From an uncultured Pseudomonadota bacterium (GTDB taxonomy: Bacteria; Pseudomonadota; Alphaproteobacteria; RUG11792): a stretch of 6,356 nt of DNA. The translations under genes were made by a program, and so were the position numbers. Shown here one piece after another: positions 1-4,934 of this stretch. The first letter of the stretch is position 1. Every line of letters begins with the position of its first letter. Under the pieces are notes generated by a model that made no database searches, was not told the DNA's origin, and was given only the letters and a program-made list of their open reading frames with translations. Location of the stretch: contig CADBQC010000047.1 in assembly GCA_902796745.1 (NCBI GenBank), forward strand, positions 1 through 6,356, written 5' to 3'.

Positions 1-86
1 CCCTTGTGGCGGAATTGGTAGACGCAGCAGACTCAAAATCTGCCGTTCATCCGGACGTGAGAGTTCGAGTCTCTCCGAGGGCACCA
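1..86 (+). tRNA. tRNA-Leu (anticodon CAA), first base outside window
   Basis: Class II (long variable arm) leucine tRNA that decodes UUG. The 5' acceptor strand seen here (CCCTTG) pairs with CGAGGGC at 76-82 once one G is supplied just before the window, so only base 1 is missing. The anticodon stem is GCAGA (27-31) with TCTGC (39-43). The loop is CTCAAAA (32-38), with anticodon CAA at 34-36. The T arm is GAGAG/CTCTC (59-63 and 71-75) around TTCGAGT. The discriminator is A83 and CCA is encoded (84-86). A36-A37-A38 is the known recognition feature for MiaA/MiaB modification of A37. No intrinsic terminator is obvious just downstream. Confidence 0.97.
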
Positions 87-169
87 ACTTGATCTCCTCA
101 AAAAATTTCTAGTTTCTTGAAAAGATGCTGGAAAAAATATAACAAAATTACAACACAATGGCGCTTAGA

Positions 170-191
170 TAAAATTTTTTACAAATTTTAT
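170..191. repeat. all-AT perfect hairpin (9 bp, TTAC loop)
   Basis: ATAAAATTT (170-178) and AAATTTTAT (183-191) are perfect reverse complements around a 4-nt TTAC loop. The stem has no G or C and would be unstable in RNA, and no clear U-run follows. It could be an upstream A/T element of the promoter at 203, a poor terminator for the tRNA transcript, or chance in AT-rich DNA. Confidence 0.4.
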
Positions 192-202
192 AAATTCCCC
201 TC

Positions 203-231
203 TTGCATGGTCGAAAATTATGTGGCATAAT
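203..231 (+). promoter_or_regulatory. predicted sigma70-type promoter
   Basis: TTGCAT at 203-208 (4 of 6 to TTGACA) and CATAAT at 226-231 (5 of 6 to TATAAT) are separated by exactly 17 nt. The AT-only tract at 170-196 could act as an upstream element. The predicted start, about 7 nt after the -10, falls on the GGG at 238-240, the first bases of the left arm of the inverted repeat. That coincidence supports the promoter and the RNA together. Transcription could make a small RNA or the leader of mlaD. Confidence 0.5.
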
Positions 232-237
232 ATGAAT

Positions 238-328
238 GGGATTTGATTGATTCCCTAGATCATGAAGTGCTGTAAAAAAAATACCTCCTATGAAAAAGCA
301 CAACTGTTAATTTATTCAATCAAATCCC
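238..328 (+). ncRNA. candidate structured RNA or mlaD 5' leader (13-bp closing stem)
   Basis: GGGATTTGATTGA (238-250) and TCAATCAAATCCC (316-328) are perfect reverse complements, so a transcript starting at 238 would fold into a 91-nt RNA closed by a 13-bp helix. Inside, GTGCT (267-271) can pair with AGCAC (297-301). That leaves a 25-nt A-rich loop with ACCTCCT at 283-289, identical to the usual core of the 16S anti-Shine-Dalgarno. No intrinsic terminator with a U-run follows 328, so the 3' end is uncertain and the element may instead be a leader of mlaD. It has none of the hallmarks of 4.5S RNA (no GGAA-type conserved apical motif) or tmRNA. Identity is unknown; the call rests on promoter-plus-helix geometry only. 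Confidence 0.38.
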
Positions 329-421
329 TTTGATTTATGGGAAAATAAATGAAATCTAAGCTCAATAAGGTAATTGTGATAAAATAGTAATATAGGCTAC
401 TGACTGAGATTGGAATAGAAT

Positions 422-871
422 ATGAAAGGAAATGTTTTAGAATCAGTGATCGGAGCTGTTGTCCTTGTTATAGCTGCGTTTTGTGTTTATTTTGCCTATA
501 CATCTAGCGGGGAAAAAATAAAGGGAGGATATATTTTAACAGCTAGATTTGATGATGTAAGTGGATTAACCAATGGTTCAGATGTGAAACTGAATGGAAT
601 TAAGGTTGGAATAGTGAGAAGTCTCAAGTTAGATGATAATTATCAAGCTAAGGTTGAATTGCTACTTCGAGATGAAATCAAGATTCCATCGGATAGTTCT
701 GTTTCTGTGACTACTGATGGTTTGATGGGCAACAAATTTGTTGCGATATCTACTGGATTTTCTGATAAAAAATTAAAACCAAACGAAGAAATTGAAATTA
801 CGAGATCTGCAGTGAATCTTGAAAAACTCATAGATAAGTTTGCAGTCGGCAGTAATCCAAAATCAGAATAG
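422..871 (+). CDS. mlaD: MlaD-like MCE-domain lipid-transport protein
   Basis: Membrane-anchored periplasmic subunit of the Mla phospholipid transport system. In the family, MlaD forms a hexameric ring on the inner-membrane MlaFEB ABC complex and passes phospholipids between that complex and the carrier MlaC, keeping the outer membrane asymmetric. An N-terminal uncleaved signal anchor is visible at about residues 8-27 (VIGAVVLVIAAFCVYFAY). A single MCE domain follows at about 36-114, with the typical FDDVSGLTNGSDVKLNGIKVG stretch and a DGLMGNKFVAIS core. A short tail (NLEKLIDKF, 132-140) is typical of alphaproteobacterial members. At 149 residues it is somewhat shorter than the E. coli protein. 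mlaE, mlaF and mlaC are not adjacent, so partners must be encoded elsewhere. The ATG has only a weak GGA (412-414) as ribosome-binding site. Confidence 0.88.
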   Translation: MKGNVLESVIGAVVLVIAAFCVYFAYTSSGEKIKGGYILTARFDDVSGLTNGSDVKLNGIKVGIVRSLKLDDNYQAKVELLLRDEIKIPSDSSVSVTTDGLMGNKFVAISTGFSDKKLKPNEEIEITRSAVNLEKLIDKFAVGSNPKSE

Positions 872-878
872 CTGGAAC

Positions 879-906
879 TTTACATATCCACTACTCAAAA
901 TATGAG
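879..906 (+). promoter_or_regulatory. possible promoter of hpf-lysC
   Basis: TTTACA at 879-884 (5 of 6 to TTGACA) lies 16 nt before TATGAG at 901-906 (4 of 6 to TATAAT), inside the 101-base gap between mlaD and hpf. It would give a leader of about 60 nt. A small ACTCA/TGAGT hairpin (893-907) overlaps the -10. This is weak evidence; co-transcription with mlaD is equally possible, since no terminator is seen in the gap. Confidence 0.25.
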
Positions 907-959
907 TGATGTTCGCAAGCAAACTTGGTAAAATTGGAGAGAAAAGTAGTTTAGACTTT

Positions 960-967
960 GGGGTGAT
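960..967 (+). promoter_or_regulatory. extended Shine-Dalgarno of hpf
   Basis: GGGGTGAT matches the extended Shine-Dalgarno GAGGTGAT at 7 of 8 positions. It lies just upstream of the ATG at 973 and supports that start. It is the strongest ribosome-binding site on the + strand of the window. Confidence 0.6.
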
Positions 968-972
968 TAATT

Positions 973-1530
973 ATGGAAATCAATATTTCTGGGAAAGGCA
1001 TAGATCTTGGCAATAGTTTGAGAGAGTATACCTCGACAAAGACAAATAATTTGGTGGATAAATATCTTGATGAAAATATAACATCCAAAATTACGGTAAG
1101 TAAGGATAGTCGAATATTTGAGGTTGAAATTTGCCTTCACTTAACAAAAGGATTTGTAATCAAGACAAATGGCTCATCGGACGATCCGTATAGAGCCGTG
1201 GATATAGCTCTTGAGCGACTAGAAGAAAGGATAAAGAAACATAAAAATCGAATAAAGGATAAAAAACGACGTTCCGAGTGGAACTCAGCGACAGACGCGA
1301 TGCGTTATATTATTGAACGTAAGCCATCTTCTAATGATGGAGATGAAGAGCATTTGGTCATAGCAGAGCAAGAAAGTTCTATTCTTCCTCTCAGTGTCAG
1401 CGAAGCGGTGATGAAGCTTGATTTAACTGAGATGCCAGTCGTTATGTTCAAAAATGCCGATAGTGGCAGGATTAATGTTGTTTACAAAAGACCGGATGGG
1501 CATATCGGATGGATAGACTATAAAGGGTAA
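973..1530 (+). CDS. hpf: ribosome hibernation-promoting factor, long form
   Basis: Binds the small ribosomal subunit in the mRNA/tRNA channel during slow growth. In the family, the long form also pairs two 70S ribosomes into inactive 100S dimers through its C-terminal domain. The HPF/YfiA N-domain spans about residues 1-100: it opens MEINISGKGIDLG and ends in the basic helix ERLEERIKKHKNRIKDKKRR (81-100), typical of the family's rRNA-contacting surface. A charged linker (about 101-136) leads to the dimerisation domain at about 138-185, with LSVSEAVMKLDLTEMPVVMF and the closing GRINVVYKRPDGHIGWID. At 185 residues it has the usual long-HPF length. Its stop shares one base with the lysC start (TAATG), implying one transcript and coupled translation. 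In many alphaproteobacteria hpf sits near rpoN or ptsN instead. Confidence 0.95.
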   Translation: MEINISGKGIDLGNSLREYTSTKTNNLVDKYLDENITSKITVSKDSRIFEVEICLHLTKGFVIKTNGSSDDPYRAVDIALERLEERIKKHKNRIKDKKRRSEWNSATDAMRYIIERKPSSNDGDEEHLVIAEQESSILPLSVSEAVMKLDLTEMPVVMFKNADSGRINVVYKRPDGHIGWIDYKG

Positions 1531-2669
1531 TGAGTTTATATGTTCTGAAATTTGGTGGCTCTTCTGTTGCCACCACAACACGTATAAAACATGTTGTCGA
1601 GATTGTTGCCAGTTTTATGCGACAAAAGCATCAAGTTGTGGTGGTGACCTCTGCAATGCAGGGGGTCACTAACCAACTCATAGAATTAACAGAAACGTTT
1701 TCCAATTCGCCAATAAATCGTGAATATGATGCCGTCATTAGCACAGGTGAGCAAGTGGCGGCTGGACTTTTAGCTATGGCGTTGAATTCTGAGCATATTC
1801 CTGCACAATCAATGACTTCTTGGCAAATCCCGATATATGTTCAAGGAGAGCATTCCGATGCGGGGATAACAAGAGTTTATAGCGAAAAAATATTAGCATT
1901 GCTGGAAAAAGGAATAATCCCAGTTATTACTGGATTTCAAGGAATATCCGAAAACGATGATATTTATACCATAGGGCGTGGCGGTTCAGATGCTACTGCA
2001 TGCGCAGTTGCAAGAGCAGTAAATGCGGATGAATGCCTGATATATACGGATGTAGACGGGGTTTATACAGCTGATCCTAGAGTAGTTTTACACGCATTAA
2101 GGCTGGACGAAGTTTCATACGATGATATGATTGAACTGGCATCCTGGGGAGCAAAAGTTCTTCAAACAAAATCAACGCAAATTGCAAAAGACTACGATGT
2201 AAAACTCAGAGTTTTATCCAGTTTCGCAGACGGAGGAGGAACTCAGATAACGCGTAGCACAAAATATACTTTGCAATATGATGTTGCAGGCATTGCTCAC
2301 AGCATGGATTATTTTGCTATGCATTTTGAAGCCGAAAATTCCAAAAAATTTCTCCAGCCATTTGCTTTAATGATACGAGATTATGCTGAAGTAATGCTCA
2401 TACCAAAAATCCTGCAGACAGAAATACAAACTATTATCTCGGACAATGGAATAACCGCAAAAATCGACAACGATATTGGGATAGTAACTGTGGTTTGCAA
2501 AAATCCTGATTTTGTGTCTGATATCTTTGCAAGAAATGGGATTTATGATAAGCATGAGGTAAAACATACGCTTATTCATGAGCATTCAATGACTTTTATA
2601 GTTCCGTATCAACAAACAATTCCATTGGTAACTACTTTGCATGAGCACTGCATCACTAAACGCGCTTAA
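1530..2669 (+). CDS. lysC: aspartate kinase
   Basis: Phosphorylates L-aspartate with ATP, the first step towards diaminopimelate/lysine, threonine and methionine. Diaminopimelate is also a peptidoglycan precursor. The amino-acid kinase domain fills about residues 1-240: KFGGSS (7-12), STGE (71-74), TGFQG (134-138), GRGGSDATA (149-157) and YTDVDGVYTADPR (172-184), followed by ELASWGAKVLQTKS (202-215). GAKVLQ is the form common in alphaproteobacterial enzymes. The remaining 135 or so residues should be paired ACT domains but are divergent: the usual SHxGVA and TSEIKIS motifs of the effector site are not recognisable (the matching stretch is about 315-360). Feedback control by lysine or threonine may be altered or lost; this is inference. 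The length of 379 is slightly below the common 400 or so. The ATG overlaps the hpf stop (TAATG), with AAAGGG just upstream. The TAA stop overlaps that of the convergent exonuclease gene. Confidence 0.94.
   Translation: MSLYVLKFGGSSVATTTRIKHVVEIVASFMRQKHQVVVVTSAMQGVTNQLIELTETFSNSPINREYDAVISTGEQVAAGLLAMALNSEHIPAQSMTSWQIPIYVQGEHSDAGITRVYSEKILALLEKGIIPVITGFQGISENDDIYTIGRGGSDATACAVARAVNADECLIYTDVDGVYTADPRVVLHALRLDEVSYDDMIELASWGAKVLQTKSTQIAKDYDVKLRVLSSFADGGGTQITRSTKYTLQYDVAGIAHSMDYFAMHFEAENSKKFLQPFALMIRDYAEVMLIPKILQTEIQTIISDNGITAKIDNDIGIVTVVCKNPDFVSDIFARNGIYDKHEVKHTLIHEHSMTFIVPYQQTIPLVTTLHEHCITKRA
2666..2669. other. shared palindromic stop (TTAA) of convergent genes
   Basis: TTAA supplies TAA to lysC on the + strand (2667-2669) and TAA to the exonuclease gene on the - strand (2668-2666). 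The coding regions therefore overlap by four bases with no spacer. It is the left part of a wider 12-base palindrome, TAAGATATCTTA (2667-2678). No GC-rich stem with a U-run is present in either direction, so each transcript probably runs into the opposite gene. Confidence 0.9.
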
Positions 2670-3541
2670 GATATCTTACCAACTTGCGACAAATTTTCAG
2701 CGATATTGAAAAACTGATTCTGTTTCTCTTTATTTTTTACCAAACTTTTAAAACCATGATATAGCAGAAATTCATTTAATCCTTTCGGTTCAGAAACCTT
2801 GAATTCATATTCCAAATCCAAATCATCATTAAGCCGTATCAAATTTCGCGAGAGTATAGCTTTATCAATCTCTGCTTTTAAAATATCGTTACGCTTTGAT
2901 TTCGGCAAACTATCTATATTTTTGATTAGATTATCCAATGAACCATATTCATTGATCAATGTTGCTGCTGTTTTTACACCAATACCTGAAATTCCCGGTA
3001 TATTATCAGAAGTGTCTCCCATAAGAGATAAAACATCCAAAACCTGGCCTGGTGGTACCCCAAATTTTTTTATAACATCTTCTTTTGTAATATACTTTCG
3101 TTTCATAGGATCATATATCGTAGTTCTATCGTTCATCAACTGCATTAAATCTTTATCAGATGAAATGATATTAACTTGCTCTTCCCTTATCTTCTTAGCA
3201 CATGTAGCAATTATGTCATCTGCTTCAAATCCTAGTTTTTCTATTTTGAAAAAGCCGAATTTATCACAAGCCTCTTTTATAAGCGGGATTTGAGCCACCA
3301 ATTCCTCAGGCATAGCTTTTCTCGTAGCCTTATATTCGGGGTATATTTCATTTCTAAAAGTTTTTTTCCCGCAGTCCATCGCGGCTATAAACATTGATTT
3401 AGGAAACATTGCAACAATTTTCTGCATAGCTGAACAAAAACCATATAGTGCACCAACTTCCTGTCCTTCATATATCAAACTGGGTAAGCCATAAAATGCG
3501 CGATATATAAAACCAGAAACATCGATTAAATGAACGACCAT
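2666..3541 (-). CDS. stand-alone PolA-type 5'-3' exonuclease (flap nuclease)
   Basis: Homologous to the N-terminal 5'-3' exonuclease domain of DNA polymerase I, which removes RNA primers and flaps with two metal ions. All seven conserved acidic metal ligands have counterparts: D7, D56, E106, D108, D109, D129 and D131. Also present are FRNEIYPEYKATR (62-74), containing the conserved Tyr/Lys/Arg positions, GFEADD (104-109), SSDKDL (127-132) and MGDTSDNIPGISGIGVKTAA (174-193), the last leading into the DNA-binding helix-hairpin-helix. At 291 residues it equals one complete exonuclease domain, with no 3'-5' or polymerase domain. The gene ends cleanly at lysC, so nothing of a polymerase follows. 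It may be a separate Exo protein like Bacillus YpcP, or a split product of polA; a polymerase elsewhere would decide. The ATG lies one base after the corC stop (TAAAATG), with AAAGGG just before, so it is probably coupled. Confidence 0.9.
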   Translation of the reverse strand: MVVHLIDVSGFIYRAFYGLPSLIYEGQEVGALYGFCSAMQKIVAMFPKSMFIAAMDCGKKTFRNEIYPEYKATRKAMPEELVAQIPLIKEACDKFGFFKIEKLGFEADDIIATCAKKIREEQVNIISSDKDLMQLMNDRTTIYDPMKRKYITKEDVIKKFGVPPGQVLDVLSLMGDTSDNIPGISGIGVKTAATLINEYGSLDNLIKNIDSLPKSKRNDILKAEIDKAILSRNLIRLNDDLDLEYEFKVSEPKGLNEFLLYHGFKSLVKNKEKQNQFFNIAENLSQVGKIS

Positions 3542-3542
3542 T

Positions 3543-4412
3543 TTACCCTTTGCTTCTGATTCTTACACTTTTTATTTTGCGTGGATCTGCATCTAAAATT
3601 TCGAATTCCAATCGTCCATCTTCGCTAGTTATAAGCTCTCCTCTTACCGGTACTCTGCCAGTAATTGAGGATATCAATCCACCTATTGTATCCATTGAAT
3701 CGTCTTCCGGCTTTATTTTTAAATTGCCGAATTTTTGTATTTCTTCAAAAGTAGATCTCCCATCAGCGACAACAGAACCATCCGAGCTCTTGACTATCTT
3801 TTTCTTTTGGTTTTTGATTTCTGTAGCATCCTGTATATCTCCAATAATTTCTTCAATAATGTCCCTGAATGAAACTAAACCGTCCACTCCACCATATTCA
3901 TCCACTACTATCGCTAGCTTTATTCCAGTTTCACGCATTTTTAATAGTAAATCTAAACTTCGCATTGTCGGTGGAACAAAAAGTATTTCTTTCACAAAAA
4001 TACTTAAATTAAATGGTTTATTCATTTTAAACCAATTAGCAACATCCTTGAGATACACAACACCAAGTAGATTGTCTATATTACCTTGATAAACTATTAT
4101 TGAAGATTTTTGCGTTTCGACAAACTTCGACATCAGCTCTTCCATATGAGCTGTGACTGGAACAGCTTCTATTTCAACTCTAGGAACCATTATGTCTTGG
4201 ACTTGTACATCACGTAAATTTAACACATTGCCTAGCATTTCCCTTTCATCTTCCGCTATTGACTGTGTTTCTGAGCCTTCGTCCTCCTCAATCAATTCTT
4301 CAATGGTGTCCCTTAATGTAGTTTCTTTTGATTTTTTCCAAAACAATAACTTTTGCAAAATCTCTTTTAAAAAGGTTTTGCTAGAACTCGATACAGGTTC
4401 ATTAATACTCAT
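3543..4412 (-). CDS. corC: CorC/TlyC-type CBS-domain protein
   Basis: Soluble member of the CorC/HlyC family, without the membrane DUF21 domain of longer relatives. A tandem CBS module lies at about residues 68-195, with the family signature DIMVPR (73-78), a second CBS ending in VVDEYGGVDGLVSFRDIIEEI (about 169-189), and a C-terminal CorC_HlyC domain at about 207-287, with GRVPVRGE (252-259). The first 60 residues are charged, as is usual. Family members are tied to Mg/Co efflux in enterobacteria, and TlyC of Rickettsia has been called a haemolysin; the true role in alphaproteobacteria is not settled. The neighbour ybeY is a conserved partner across proteobacteria. The start is fixed: an in-frame stop (the ybeY TAA) lies one codon upstream. 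Confidence 0.92.
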   Translation of the reverse strand: MSINEPVSSSSKTFLKEILQKLLFWKKSKETTLRDTIEELIEEDEGSETQSIAEDEREMLGNVLNLRDVQVQDIMVPRVEIEAVPVTAHMEELMSKFVETQKSSIIVYQGNIDNLLGVVYLKDVANWFKMNKPFNLSIFVKEILFVPPTMRSLDLLLKMRETGIKLAIVVDEYGGVDGLVSFRDIIEEIIGDIQDATEIKNQKKKIVKSSDGSVVADGRSTFEEIQKFGNLKIKPEDDSMDTIGGLISSITGRVPVRGELITSEDGRLEFEILDADPRKIKSVRIRSKG

Positions 4413-4415
4413 ATA

Positions 4416-4934
4416 TTATTTATTTTCTCCTTCTAAAACGTATGGATTACTCATACCAAACTCCTTGAGTATCTCAATTTCCATACTTTCCATTTCTTCT
4501 TGTTCTTTTGGCTCAATATGATCCGCGCCAAAGAGATGTAAAACTCCATGCACAAACAAATGAGAACATCTATTGAAAAAACTTATACCATACTCTCTAC
4601 ATTCTCTCATAATTTGTTCTCGAGACATAGCGATATCTCCAAGAAAAATTTCTGAAGGTTCTACAGATATGCCTATATAGTTCCAAAATTCAGTTTCATG
4701 TTCTGGAAATGAAAGGACGTTGGTTGGTTTATTAACGTTTCTAAAATTTCTATTTAAGATTTTGATTCGTGGATCATCTGTTAACAACAAACCGAGCCAA
4801 CACCGTTTATTTCCTCGATACATTTTTTTCGTCGTTTCTTGAAAAAGGGCATCTAAAAATTTGTTCCAATCTGCGTATCCTTCGATTTCTTTCCAAGTTT
4901 CATCTTCAATAACTATTTCAATATTTTTTTTCAT
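4416..4934 (-). CDS. ybeY: YbeY endoribonuclease, rRNA maturation factor
   Basis: Zinc-dependent single-strand endoribonuclease for 16S rRNA 3'-end maturation and ribosome quality control. Numbered from the ATG at 4934, the protein has 172 residues. The signature HGVLHLFGADH gives the three zinc histidines H129, H133 and H139. LNRNFRNVNKPTNVLSFP (60-77) carries the conserved Arg (R65) and the TNVLSFP motif, and LGDIAMS (98-104) is also typical. An upstream in-frame TTG at 4937 would add one residue. I prefer the ATG because it overlaps the miaB stop as TGATG, a classic coupled junction. The next gene, corC, starts 3 nt after the stop. phoH, which commonly stands between miaB and ybeY, is absent. 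Confidence 0.94.
   Translation of the reverse strand: MKKNIEIVIEDETWKEIEGYADWNKFLDALFQETTKKMYRGNKRCWLGLLLTDDPRIKILNRNFRNVNKPTNVLSFPEHETEFWNYIGISVEPSEIFLGDIAMSREQIMRECREYGISFFNRCSHLFVHGVLHLFGADHIEPKEQEEMESMEIEILKEFGMSNPYVLEGENK
4426..4432 (-). promoter_or_regulatory. long-spaced Shine-Dalgarno of corC inside ybeY
   Basis: Read on the - strand this is AAGGAGA, a near-consensus Shine-Dalgarno inside the last codons of ybeY. It lies about 13-14 nt from the corC ATG, longer than the usual 5-9. No other start is possible between the ybeY stop and this ATG, so the spacing is real. Ribosomes ending ybeY would stop within one codon of the corC start, and re-initiation probably contributes. Confidence 0.5.

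Larger units (their letters stand above)
87..421. other. intergenic region between tRNA-Leu and mlaD
   Basis: This 335-base, very AT-rich gap has no normal-sized coding region on either strand. It holds an all-AT hairpin (170-191), a good sigma70-like promoter (203-231), a 13-bp inverted repeat that would begin at the predicted transcription start (238-328), and a 23-codon ORF (262-333) without a visible Shine-Dalgarno. From about 334 to mlaD I see only weak -10-like hexamers (TAAAAT at 380-385, TAATAT at 388-393) with no convincing -35 partner. mlaD may therefore be transcribed from the 203-231 promoter. Confidence 0.7.

Noticed and set aside
170..191. Hairpin as a rho-independent terminator of the tRNA
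   Set aside because: The stem is only A-T and no proper U-run follows; kept only as a repeat.
238..328. 4.5S (SRP) RNA, 6S RNA or tmRNA
   Set aside because: The conserved SRP apical motif, the 6S central bubble architecture and tRNA-like/tag elements of tmRNA are not visible.
643..831. Short - strand frame inside mlaD
   Set aside because: It is a shadow of the well-supported MCE domain.
893..907. ACTCA/TGAGT hairpin after mlaD as a terminator
   Set aside because: Only five base pairs and no following T-tract.
2667..2678. TAAGATATCTTA palindrome as a bidirectional terminator
   Set aside because: As RNA it gives at most a 4-bp stem with no GC-rich core and no U-run.
2799..3293. Open frame of 164 codons on the + strand
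   Set aside because: It is antisense to the exonuclease gene, whose catalytic motifs prove the - strand reading; composition is Ser/Ile-rich as expected for a shadow frame.
3550..4089. Open frame of 179 codons on the + strand
   Set aside because: It is antisense to corC, with low-complexity Ser/Ile/Pro content and no recognisable domain.
4153..4521. Open frame of 122 codons on the + strand
   Set aside because: It lies antisense to the corC start and ybeY end and has no family resemblance.
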